From NCBI GenBank assembly GCA_022072055.1, contig JAJVIK010000017.1:128849-192848 (forward strand): a stretch of DNA of 64,000 bases. The letters are read 5' to 3'. Under the pieces are notes generated by a model that made no database searches, was not told where the DNA came from, and saw only the letters and a program-made list of their open reading frames with translations. A program made the position numbers and the translations under genes. Within the stretch, counting starts at the first letter, position 1. Each line of letters opens with the position of its first letter. Shown here piece after piece: positions 8,503 to 16,187 of this stretch. This DNA comes from a bacterium. Its GTDB lineage: Bacteria; Hinthialibacterota; Hinthialibacteria; OLB16.

Positions 8503-9102
8503 ATGCGGAGGTTCACCACAGAGGGGGTTGTAGGGATTATCGGGTGCCTGATGGGGTTTGGGATTCTAGCGGGGGTTTCCGGGCGCTCGGAGGCGTTCTG
8601 GTTCAGCGAACCGGAGGAGCGGATTCTGGTGGTCGGGGTGCCGAGCGAATTCCAGCCATACTTGGCGAAGTTTCTCGCTGAAGAGGGGGTGCCCTACCGG
8701 TTGGACGCCAGGACGCGCACCTTTTATGTCACGGCGGAGCCCATTGGGATTCTGGAGAAGGCCCAGAAGGTCCGCCCGATTGATACAATCGCGCGCCGGG
8801 GCCTCCTGGAGCGCCGACTGGAAAAGGAGTTCCGCCGCCGCTGGCCGAAGGTTGAGGATCCGAGGGTTTGCCTAGCGTTCCCGGATTACATTCGGGACAA
8901 GCAGCCGGATGCCGAGCCGATTGCCTTCATCCTAGCACGCGGACTATCGAAGAGCGCTGCCGAGGAGGCGAAGTTGCTGGTGGCGGAGACTGTGAGCGGG
9001 CTGCCGCTCAAGAATATCGCTGTGGTGGGCGCCGATTGGCGGCCGGGGCCGGCGTATGGCTCAGGCGGCGAGGGCCGGACTCGGATCGCGAGGCGAGATT
9101 AG
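8503..9102 (+). CDS. Small exported protein with FliF/YscJ-like ring-building features
   Basis: The 199-residue protein has an N-terminal hydrophobic segment (residues 8-27) that is a signal peptide or anchor. After it come two short alpha/beta blocks. The first, PSEFQPYLAKFLAEEGVPYRL then FYV, resembles the YscJ/FliF ring-building motif entry (a helix that recognises successive residues, then a strand). The second, SAAEEAKLLVAETVSGLPLKNIAVVGAD, resembles the second ring-building motif of FliF, which usually reads like IVNLVASAVPGLKPENVTVVD. The ATG at 8503 follows AAAGGGGAGAAAGC. Its position between fliE and fliF supports a basal-body role. I know no named flagellar gene of this type here, so the role is inferred. 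Confidence 0.6.
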   Translation: MRRFTTEGVVGIIGCLMGFGILAGVSGRSEAFWFSEPEERILVVGVPSEFQPYLAKFLAEEGVPYRLDARTRTFYVTAEPIGILEKAQKVRPIDTIARRGLLERRLEKEFRRRWPKVEDPRVCLAFPDYIRDKQPDAEPIAFILARGLSKSAAEEAKLLVAETVSGLPLKNIAVVGADWRPGPAYGSGGEGRTRIARRD

Positions 9103-9103
9103 T

Positions 9104-9137
9104 CTCAAACAGGCGCGGCCGGCCTGTCCTTTTTGAG
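9104..9137 (+). terminator. Hairpin with T-rich arm upstream of fliF
   Basis: CTCAAACAGGC (9104-9114) pairs imperfectly with GCCTGTCCTTTTTGAG (9122-9137), giving a GC-rich inner stem followed by five T residues. It starts two bases after the preceding stop codon and could end or attenuate transcription between the ring-like gene and fliF. Confidence 0.4.
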
Positions 9138-9138
9138 T

Positions 9139-9183
9139 GAGCCGTAAAGGCTCCATGCGTGCGTGGGGAGAATCCACCCCACG
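9139..9183 (+). promoter_or_regulatory. Two further stem-loops in the fliF leader
   Basis: GAGCC-GTAAA-GGCTC at 9139-9153 and CGTGGGG-AGAATCCA-CCCCACG at 9162-9183 follow the hairpin at 9104-9137. Together three hairpins occupy the first half of the 151-base gap before fliF, whose own ribosome site is weak. This may be a structured leader. I could not match it to a known riboswitch, including the cyclic-di-GMP classes. Confidence 0.35.
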
Positions 9184-9253
9184 TTGGATGCGGTGGCTTT
9201 GGTTTGCGATGGCCCTTGGAAGAGGGTGAAAGGACGGCTTCATTGAACCAACC

Positions 9254-10861
9254 ATGCCCGATTGGTTTTCGCGCCTAGGAGGAGACCTCGGTCGAGTTTG
9301 GGAACAGCTTTCAGCCGCCCAGAAATGGCTGGTCGGGGGGATCACCGGGGCCTTGATCGCGGGCCTGGTGGGGGTCGCCATCTCGGTCTATTTTGTCCCC
9401 TCCGGGCAACTGCTCTTCACGGACCTGACAGAATCCGAAATCCGGGAGGCGGTGCGTTTCCTCAAGGGAAACGGGGTCCGCTATTCGGTTCGCGACAGCG
9501 ACATCTATGTCTATGAGGACCGTGACAAGGTGCTCATGGACTACTCCATCGCCCACAGCGACAAGCCGCTGGGGGGCAGACGGTACCTCAAGGAATTCAG
9601 TCTCAGCCGGACCAACGCGGAATTCAACGAGCTGCGCATGCGCGCGCTGGAGGAGGAGCTCGCGGACACGATCCAAGCTCGCTCCGACCTGGTGGACTGG
9701 GCGCGGGTCCACATCACCGAGGGGAAGGAAGGGCTGTTCCGCTCGACCGACAAGAAGCCCACCGCCTCGGTGAAAGTCGGCGTGGTGGCCAAGGAGCTCC
9801 CCCCGGAAGTGGTGATGGGGATTCAGAGCGTGGTGGCCAGCGCGGTGCCCAGCCTGAAACCGGCGGATGTGGTGGTCACCGACCAAAACAGCCGGATTCT
9901 GGCCGGTTTCGTGGAATTGACCGAGGAAGAGCAGCTTTCCACGGAAAAGCAGAAGGCCGAGGTCCGCGAGCGCGAGAAACGTCTGCAAGCGGTCAACGAG
10001 ATCCTGACCCCTTGGGTGGGTGAAGGGAATTTCCGGGTCTCGGCGATCGTGAAGCTTAACTTCGACCGCAAGGAGATCAAGGAGACCTTCCGGGACTCCA
10101 ACAGCCCGTTCCTGGTGGAGCAGGAGTCCGAGGAAACCAACGAGGAATCCAAGGAATCCGGTGGAATCCCCGGGACGCCGAGCAACAACCCGGATGACAA
10201 CCAGATCCAGGGCGAGGCCTCCAAAGGCCAAGCAACCACCAACACCAGTGAAAGCCAACGGCGCAAGTACGAGCCGGGAACGCTGCGGGAGACCCACACC
10301 GAGGTGGCCCTCGGGAAGCTGGAGGAACAGTGGATCTCCATCGTGGTGAACCAGATTCCCTCGGATGAAGGAGGAAAGCGAACCTATCAGGCGCGCACGG
10401 AGCAGGAAATGACCGAGATGGCCAACCTGCTCAAGCCCGCGGTGGCGCACATAGAGGATGGGAGCCACCACTTTGTCCTCACCCAGGCCCCGTTCGACAT
10501 CAGCGTGGCGGTGCGCGCCGAGGAGACCGTGCGCACTCGGGCGATCCGCCAGAATGTGGAGAGCGCCGCTTTTCTCATCGCCGCGCTGTTTTCCATTATC
10601 GTGTTCCTGTACTTCCTGAGGAAAGTGTTCACCGCGCCCACTCCGGAGCGCGAGCCGGAACCGGAGCTGGAGGAGGAGCGTCCCATGGAGGTCCTGCATC
10701 AGCTCGGGTTACGTGAGCTCGGATTGAAGACCATCGGCGATGTGGCCGGTCTTTCGCCCGAGGAGCAGAAGATTAGAATGATTCGCGAGCAGATCGAGTC
10801 CTACGCCAAGGGCGACGCCTCGAAGTTCGCGGGCATCCTTAAGAACTGGCTGGCGGAGTAG
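9254..10861 (+). CDS. fliF: Flagellar MS-ring protein FliF
   Basis: The 535-residue MS-ring subunit has a first membrane helix at about residues 25-48, a periplasmic ring-building region including RRYLKEFSLSRTNAEFNELRMRALEEELADTI, and a variable acidic/polar beta-collar region (about 285-345). A second membrane helix follows at about 437-457 (AAFLIAALFSIIVFLYFLRK). The cytoplasmic tail IRMIREQIESYAKGDASKFAGILKNWLAE is the FliG-binding end. The ATG at 9254 has only a weak ribosome site. The tail stops six bases before fliG. Identification is firm. Confidence 0.97.
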   Translation: MPDWFSRLGGDLGRVWEQLSAAQKWLVGGITGALIAGLVGVAISVYFVPSGQLLFTDLTESEIREAVRFLKGNGVRYSVRDSDIYVYEDRDKVLMDYSIAHSDKPLGGRRYLKEFSLSRTNAEFNELRMRALEEELADTIQARSDLVDWARVHITEGKEGLFRSTDKKPTASVKVGVVAKELPPEVVMGIQSVVASAVPSLKPADVVVTDQNSRILAGFVELTEEEQLSTEKQKAEVREREKRLQAVNEILTPWVGEGNFRVSAIVKLNFDRKEIKETFRDSNSPFLVEQESEETNEESKESGGIPGTPSNNPDDNQIQGEASKGQATTNTSESQRRKYEPGTLRETHTEVALGKLEEQWISIVVNQIPSDEGGKRTYQARTEQEMTEMANLLKPAVAHIEDGSHHFVLTQAPFDISVAVRAEETVRTRAIRQNVESAAFLIAALFSIIVFLYFLRKVFTAPTPEREPEPELEEERPMEVLHQLGLRELGLKTIGDVAGLSPEEQKIRMIREQIESYAKGDASKFAGILKNWLAE

Positions 10862-10867
10862 GAGACC

Positions 10868-11893
10868 ATGGTCAGGAGAGCCAAGACGGAGGGACCCTCG
10901 GAGCTCACCGGGCGCCGCAAGGCGGCGATCCTGCTGGTTTCCCTCGGACCGGAAATCGCCGCCGAGATCTACCGCAACCTGAGCGACCAGGAGATCGAGC
11001 AGGTCACCGTGGAGATCGCGAGCCTGGGGAACCTGAGTCCGGATGCCATCAACTCGGTGCTCGAGGAGTTCTATCACACCGCGCTGGCCCAACAGTTCCT
11101 GAACACCGGAGGCATTGACGCCGCCCGATCGATTCTGGAAAAGGCGCTGGGATCGAAGCGCGCGGTGGAGGTCATGAGCCGGTTGCAGGGAGTCCTCCAG
11201 GTCAGTCCCTTTGATTTCGTGAAGCGGGTCGAGCCGGAGCACTTGCTCTCCTTCATCCAGGGAGAGCATCCGCAGACCATCGCGTTGATCCTCTCGCACC
11301 TGTCGCCCGAACAGGCCGCCCCGATCATCAGTTCCCTGCCCCCGGATCACCAAGCCGAGGTCGCGCTCCGCATCGCCACCATGGACCAGACCACTCCGGA
11401 AATCACCCGCGAGGTCGAGCGCGTGCTGGAGCGCAAGATCGCGACCGTGCTCTCGCAGGAATTCACCATGGTGGGCGGCGTGGAGGCCCTCGCGGAGCTG
11501 CTTAACCGAGTGGACCGCAGCACCGAGCGCGCGATCATGGAGACCCTGGAGGCCGAGAACGCGGAGCTCGCGGACGCGGTCAAGAAGCTGATGTTTGTGT
11601 TCGAGGATATTGTGCTGCTCGATGATCGCGCGATTCAGCAAGTGCTCAAGGAGATCGACCAGCGCGAGCTGGCGATGCTTCTCAAGGGGGCCTCGGATCA
11701 GGTCAAGTCGAAGATACTCTCGAACATGTCGCAGCGCGCCGCCGAAATCGTGAAGGAGGACATGGAGTTCATGGGCCCGGTGCGCGTGCGCCAGGTGGAG
11801 GAGGCGCAGCAACGCTTTGTGGCGGTGATCCGCCGACTCGAAGAGGCCGGAGAGATCACCATTTCGCGCTCCGAGGAAGACCTGATCGCCTGA
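10868..11893 (+). CDS. fliG: Flagellar motor switch protein FliG
   Basis: The 341-residue C-ring protein couples torque from the stator to the rotor. It has the N-terminal FliF-binding region (TGRRKAAILLVSLGPEIAAEIYRNL), the EHPQTIALILSHL motif of the middle domain, and the charged C-terminal torque helix (DQRELAMLLKGASDQVKSKILSNMSQRAAEIVKEDME). The ATG at 10868 follows TAGGAGACC. It is cotranscribed with fliF and fliH. Confidence 0.97.
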   Translation: MVRRAKTEGPSELTGRRKAAILLVSLGPEIAAEIYRNLSDQEIEQVTVEIASLGNLSPDAINSVLEEFYHTALAQQFLNTGGIDAARSILEKALGSKRAVEVMSRLQGVLQVSPFDFVKRVEPEHLLSFIQGEHPQTIALILSHLSPEQAAPIISSLPPDHQAEVALRIATMDQTTPEITREVERVLERKIATVLSQEFTMVGGVEALAELLNRVDRSTERAIMETLEAENAELADAVKKLMFVFEDIVLLDDRAIQQVLKEIDQRELAMLLKGASDQVKSKILSNMSQRAAEIVKEDMEFMGPVRVRQVEEAQQRFVAVIRRLEEAGEITISRSEEDLIA

Positions 11894-11905
11894 GCGGTGA
11901 ACGGC

Positions 11906-12658
11906 ATGACAGCGACAAGCGGAAAGGTGTTCAAGGTGGTCCTCGAGGAAAGCCCTGTCCTGGTTCGTTCGGGGGAGCGGCGCGCGTTGCTGGCGCGAGA
12001 GGAGGCGGATCGGCTTCTGTCCGAGGCCGAGGAAGCCAGCGAGCGACTTCGTCGAAGCGCGGTTCAGGCCGCGGAGCGTGAGCGGCATGGGGCCCGTCTT
12101 GAGGCGCAGAGGATCGCCCGCGAGGCTGAAATGCAGCGGGAGGCGGTCTTCTCGGCTGCGCGGGAAGAGGCGCGCGAGCAGGCCCGGGCCGAGGTGATGG
12201 CGGAGTTCCGTCCGCGGATCGAGGAAGCGGTGAGCGCGTTCGAAACCGTTGTGCGCGACGCGGAACGAGCCTTCAACGAGTGCCTGGAGCATCACAAAGG
12301 GGAAATTGTGGGCCTCGCCTTGGGGATTGCGCGGAAAGTGGTCCGCCGGGTTTCGGAGGAGGATGCCGCGTTGGTTGTTCGGACCGCCGAAGCCGCGATT
12401 CGCCTGGCGCGTGACCGCTCTTCGCTGGCGCTGCGGATCCATCCCAGCGACATAGCGATTCTGCGCGAGTTTGAGGAGGACCTGCTCGCGCGTTTCGGCT
12501 CGCTGGAGCGCCTCAAGATCGAAACGGATGAGCGCATCGCGCGCGGGGGGGTCTGGATTGAAACCCCTTCCGGGTTTGTGGATGCGCGCATCGAGACCCA
12601 AATCGAGGAGATCATTCGAGCGGTGGCCCCGGATGTGCGCGGGGGAGAGATCGGCTGA
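11906..12658 (+). CDS. fliH: Flagellar assembly protein FliH
   Basis: The roughly 250-residue protein regulates the FliI ATPase. It has a long charged coiled coil (about residues 25-110) and a C-terminal FliH/HrpE domain with FECLEHHKGEIVGLALGIARKVV-like content and RGGVWIETPSGFVDARIETQIEEI, which resembles the GGCVIET.GG.VDA.I..QL block of the family. The ATG at 11906 is preferred to an in-frame GTG at 11897 because GGTGA lies five bases upstream. It sits between fliG and fliI as expected. Confidence 0.9.
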   Translation: MTATSGKVFKVVLEESPVLVRSGERRALLAREEADRLLSEAEEASERLRRSAVQAAERERHGARLEAQRIAREAEMQREAVFSAAREEAREQARAEVMAEFRPRIEEAVSAFETVVRDAERAFNECLEHHKGEIVGLALGIARKVVRRVSEEDAALVVRTAEAAIRLARDRSSLALRIHPSDIAILREFEEDLLARFGSLERLKIETDERIARGGVWIETPSGFVDARIETQIEEIIRAVAPDVRGGEIG

Positions 12659-12675
12659 GGCCGAGAGGGGAGCGT

Positions 12676-14031
12676 ATGCCGCCGGTCATCGATGTGCCCG
12701 AGGTGGAATGGGGTTACTACCAAAAGCGCGCCTCGGAATGTGAGCCGATTCGCGAGGCCGGGCGCGTGGAGGAGGTCATTGGACTGGTGATTGCCGCGCA
12801 TGGTCCGGGCGGGAGCATCGGGGATGTTTGCGAGATCCGCTCGGAGCGTCTCGCGGAGCCGGTGCGAGTGGAGATTGTGGGGTTCCGGAAGGGCAGGACC
12901 TTGCTCATGCCGCTCGGAATGCTAGCCGGAGTGGCCCCTGGCGATGAGGTGATCTCGCTCGGGAGCGAGAACCAGGCGGCGGTTGGTCCGGGGCTTTTGG
13001 GGCGAGTGATTGATGGGTTGGGCAAGCCGATGGATGGCAAGGGCCCGATCCTCTTCAGCGCGCGCGCGCCGTTGCACCGTGAACCGACGGATGCGATGGC
13101 CCGTCGGCGCGTGGAGCAGGCGCTGGCGACCGGAATCAAGTCGATCGATGGACTGATCACGCTCGGCGAGGGGCAACGCGTGGGGATCTTCGCCGGCAGC
13201 GGAGTTGGGAAGAGCACCCTGCTTGGGATGATTGCGCGGTACTGCACGGCGGATGTGAACGTGGTCGCGCTGGTGGGGGAGCGCTCGAGAGAGGTGCGAG
13301 AATTCATTGAACGGGATTTGGGAGAGGCGGGGCTGGCGCGGAGCGTGCTTGTGATCGCCACCAGCGACCGTCCCGCGCTGGTTCGCATCCGCGCGGCGTT
13401 GCTCTCGATGACCATAGCCGAGTGGTTTCGCGATCAGGGCCGGCGCGTGATGTACATGATGGACTCAGTCACACGGCTGGCGCTGGCGCAACGGGAGATC
13501 GGCCTTTCAGTGGGAGAACCCCCAACCTCGCGGGGTTTCACCCCTTCCGTGTTCACTCTCCTTCCCCGGTTTCTGGAGCGCTGCGGGACTTCAGCGGGTA
13601 GAGGCAGCATCACCGGGCTGATCTCGGTCTTGGTGGAGGGGGACGACCTGAACGAGCCGATCAGCGATGCGGTGCGAGGGATTTTGGATGGGCACATTGT
13701 TCTTTCGCGGCGGTTCGCGGACCGCAACCAGTATCCGGCGGTGGATCCGCTGCGGAGTGTTTCACGTGTCATGAGCGATATCGTGGATGCACGGCAACGC
13801 GCGGCCGCGGCAATCGTGAGGGGAAGAATGGCTACCTACGAAGAGATGGAAGACCTGATCAACCTTGGGGCCTACCGCAAAGGCGCGAATGCCGAAGTGG
13901 ACCTGGCGATCGAAAAGCGCCCGGAAACGGAGCGGTTTTTACGCCAGGAGATCGAGCGCGGCTACGAGTTCGAGCAAACCCGGTCGCAGCTCCTGGCCCT
14001 GGCGGGGGCCGTAAACGAGGGAAGCGGATGA
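12676..14031 (+). CDS. fliI: Flagellum-specific export ATPase FliI
   Basis: The 451-residue ATPase energises type III export. The Walker A motif is GIFAGSGVGKSTLLG (GSGVGKS at 174-180), with GERSREVREFIERDLGEAGL and the DSVTRLALAQREIGLSVGEPPTSRGFTPSVF block characteristic of FliI/YscN. Length is normal. The ATG at 12676 follows GAGAGGGGAGCGT. The stop overlaps the start of the next gene as ATGA (14028-14031), suggesting translational coupling. Confidence 0.97.
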   Translation: MPPVIDVPEVEWGYYQKRASECEPIREAGRVEEVIGLVIAAHGPGGSIGDVCEIRSERLAEPVRVEIVGFRKGRTLLMPLGMLAGVAPGDEVISLGSENQAAVGPGLLGRVIDGLGKPMDGKGPILFSARAPLHREPTDAMARRRVEQALATGIKSIDGLITLGEGQRVGIFAGSGVGKSTLLGMIARYCTADVNVVALVGERSREVREFIERDLGEAGLARSVLVIATSDRPALVRIRAALLSMTIAEWFRDQGRRVMYMMDSVTRLALAQREIGLSVGEPPTSRGFTPSVFTLLPRFLERCGTSAGRGSITGLISVLVEGDDLNEPISDAVRGILDGHIVLSRRFADRNQYPAVDPLRSVSRVMSDIVDARQRAAAAIVRGRMATYEEMEDLINLGAYRKGANAEVDLAIEKRPETERFLRQEIERGYEFEQTRSQLLALAGAVNEGSG

Positions 14032-15281
14032 GGGCCTTTCGCTTTCGGCTGGAGAAGCTCTTGCGATTTCGGGAGCACCTCGAGGACCTTCAACGAATCG
14101 AGGCCGAGGAGCAGCGGCGCAAGTTGGAGGAGACCATGGGATTCCGTGACCGTTTGTATGGCATCCATGATCAGATCCGTGAAGACTTGTCTCCAGAAGT
14201 CGGGCGACAGTGGAAGGGAATCGAGCAGCACGAGCGCTACCGGTACCTCTTAAGGCTCAACCAGGAGTGTTCTTCAGCTGGGAAGGCTGTCCAGGATGAG
14301 ACCCAAGAGCTGGTCCGCAAGCGGCAGTCCCTGATTGAGCGTTCACGGGACCGGAAGGTCCTGGAGAGGCTGCGGGACCGTCGCCTGGAGCACTGGCGTG
14401 GGGATCGGGAGCGAGAAAGCCAGCTGGAACTCGATGAAGTGGGCCAGACCCGGAGAGCGGGAGGGTCTTCCGAAAGTGGGAGAGCCGCATTGCTCATCTT
14501 GCTCCTGGTTCTTTGCCTGGCGGGCGGTGTGGGGTGTTATCTGGTGTGGAGCGGGTGGCTGTCGGGGGGGGGTGTCCCATTCCCGATCCTGAGGAAGCCG
14601 TTTGACCAGATGGCGCAGCGTCACGTGGAGCAAGAGATCACGCGATACGAGGATCAACAGCGTGCCAGGAGGGCCAAGCGAGAGGAGCGGTTCCTTCAAG
14701 CGGGGGGTCCCGAAGCGGCGGCGCTGGCGGGAACCAAGGAAGATGAGGGATATCGAAGGACCGCCCAGTTGATCCGTCAGCGTGAAGAAGCGCTCAAGAA
14801 GAAGGAAGAGGACCTGGATTCGCGGGAGAGCATGCTGAGGGTTGCGGAAGATGAGTTCAAGCGGGAGGTGACCCGGAACAACAATCTTCTGCGGAGGATC
14901 GGGGAGCAGCTGGAGGAGCTCAAGGCGATTGAGGCTCGGCGCAAGCAGGAAATGGGCGCGGAGCGGGAGGCGAAGCTGACGGACTTGATGGAATCGATCA
15001 AGTCGATGACCGAGAAGGGGGCGGCAAAGCTGCTCATTGCGGTGGCGTTTCCGAATCTTGCGGGGGGCGCGCCTCCGGCCCTTCCGGTTGGGCAAGATCT
15101 GGAGGGGTTGGAGCTTGTGGTCGAGATCCTTCATCGCACCCCGGACCGTCAACGCGCCGCCATCCTGGATGCGATGGTGAAGACCAACCCCAAGGAGGCG
15201 GGAATCCTGTTCGATAGGCTCGACAACATCCGCACGGGCCTTGAGGAAGACCGCTTTTTCGAGAAACCCACCGGTTCGTGA
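14028..15281 (+). CDS. FliJ-MotE (YlxF-type) fusion protein
   Basis: The 417-residue protein appears to join two normally separate flagellar proteins. Residues 1-140 are FliJ-like: MRAFRFRLEKLLRFREHLED then a charged coiled coil, about the length of a full FliJ. A single membrane helix lies at 153-174 (ALLILLLVLCLAGGVGCYLV). Residues 195-310 are coiled coil. Residues 315-400 hold an MgtE-N/MotE-like region (LTDLMESIKSMTEKGAAKLL, then RAAILDAMVKTNPKEAGILFDRL). The topology would put FliJ in the cytoplasm and MotE in the periplasm. The frame is continuous with no sign of a frameshift. In many bacteria fliJ is followed by a ylxF/motE gene, which explains the order. The FliJ half is clear and the MotE half is probable. 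Confidence 0.72.
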   Translation: MRAFRFRLEKLLRFREHLEDLQRIEAEEQRRKLEETMGFRDRLYGIHDQIREDLSPEVGRQWKGIEQHERYRYLLRLNQECSSAGKAVQDETQELVRKRQSLIERSRDRKVLERLRDRRLEHWRGDRERESQLELDEVGQTRRAGGSSESGRAALLILLLVLCLAGGVGCYLVWSGWLSGGGVPFPILRKPFDQMAQRHVEQEITRYEDQQRARRAKREERFLQAGGPEAAALAGTKEDEGYRRTAQLIRQREEALKKKEEDLDSRESMLRVAEDEFKREVTRNNNLLRRIGEQLEELKAIEARRKQEMGAEREAKLTDLMESIKSMTEKGAAKLLIAVAFPNLAGGAPPALPVGQDLEGLELVVEILHRTPDRQRAAILDAMVKTNPKEAGILFDRLDNIRTGLEEDRFFEKPTGS

Positions 15282-15305
15282 GCGGGATGGCGCGCTTGTG
15301 TCCGA

Positions 15306-15321
15306 TGTTCCACGTGGAACA
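15306..15321. promoter_or_regulatory. parS: parS centromere site
   Basis: TGTTCCACGTGGAACA is a perfect 16-base palindrome matching the bacterial parS consensus (TGTTNCACGTGNAACA), the ParB nucleation site. It lies 60 bases upstream of parA and 24 bases after the preceding flagellar gene. No second full match was found in this window. Confidence 0.93.
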
Positions 15322-15380
15322 TCCGGCTTGAAATCACTCCTCAAGACGACTATCGTACGCCCCACTGGGAGGGGGGCGAG

Positions 15381-16187
15381 TTGACCGAGGGCACGGCGCA
15401 TCGGGGTCTGGCGGGTGGGACGCGGGTCATCGCGGTCGCCAACCAAAAGGGGGGAGTGGGGAAGACCACCACGGTCATTAACCTCGCCGCCTGCCTGGCC
15501 GCATCCCACAAATCCACCCTGATTGTGGACATTGATCCGCAGTGCAACGCCACCAGCGGGATTGGGTTCGAACCCCAGGAAAACCCGACCCTCTTGGAGC
15601 AGCTTCTGGACCCCCAGCTGACACCGAATCCGATTCCCCACCCCACCATCCCCGGTTTGGAGCTTCTGACCGGGTGCCCTGAACTGGTTGCCTCTGAAAA
15701 AGTCCTCTCGTCAAGGCCCGATCCGGCCCATTCGGTGGCGCGTCTGCTCCAGAGGCTTCCCCGCGAGGGGGAGGGCTATTCGTACATCTTCCTGGACTGC
15801 CCCCCTTCCCTGAACCTTCTCACCCTCAACGCCCTTTCCGCGGCGACCCACCTCCTCGTTCCTGTTCAGGCCGAGTATTTCGCACTGGAGGGGCTTACGG
15901 ATATCCTTGAATCGTTTCAATTTGCGCGCGAAAACACGAATTCGGAACTGACCCTCTTAGGGCTGGTTCTGACCATGGTGGACATCCGCACCAATCTCTC
16001 CCAAGAGGTGGAGACCGAACTCCGCAAACACTACGGAAACAAGGTCTTTCGGACCACCGTCCCACGCAATGTCCGCCTCAGTGAGGCCCCCAGTCATGGG
16101 ATGCCGATCATCCTGTATGACCTCTGGTCGCGCGGCGCGAAGGCGTATATGGAACTCACAAAGGAGATTCTCAATCATGGTGCGTAA
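15381..16187 (+). CDS. parA: Chromosome partitioning ATPase ParA (Soj)
   Basis: The 268-residue ATPase has the deviant Walker A motif KGGVGKTT (residues 23-30) in VIAVANQKGGVGKTTTVINLAACLA, the DIDPQCNATSG block and the LDCPPSLNLLTLNAL Walker B region. Length matches chromosomal Soj/ParA. The start is TTG at 15381 behind GGGAGGGGGGCGAG. The gene overlaps parB by 11 bases and follows the parS palindrome. This is the standard chromosome-segregation locus. Confidence 0.96.
   Translation: MTEGTAHRGLAGGTRVIAVANQKGGVGKTTTVINLAACLAASHKSTLIVDIDPQCNATSGIGFEPQENPTLLEQLLDPQLTPNPIPHPTIPGLELLTGCPELVASEKVLSSRPDPAHSVARLLQRLPREGEGYSYIFLDCPPSLNLLTLNALSAATHLLVPVQAEYFALEGLTDILESFQFARENTNSELTLLGLVLTMVDIRTNLSQEVETELRKHYGNKVFRTTVPRNVRLSEAPSHGMPIILYDLWSRGAKAYMELTKEILNHGA

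Noticed and set aside
9139-9183. A cyclic-di-GMP riboswitch before fliF
   Set aside because: Hairpins are present, but the class I and II core sequences were not found.
9311-10699. A 462-residue minus-strand frame opposite fliF
   Set aside because: Antisense shadow of fliF; its content is histidine- and leucine-rich artefact without a known fold.
10709-12601. A 630-residue open frame on the minus strand opposite fliG and fliH
   Set aside because: It is a GC-driven antisense shadow of well-supported flagellar genes, with no recognisable domain.
13758-13773. A second parS-like sequence TGTTTCACGTGTCATG
   Set aside because: Only the left half fits the palindrome; it lies in conserved fliI coding sequence.
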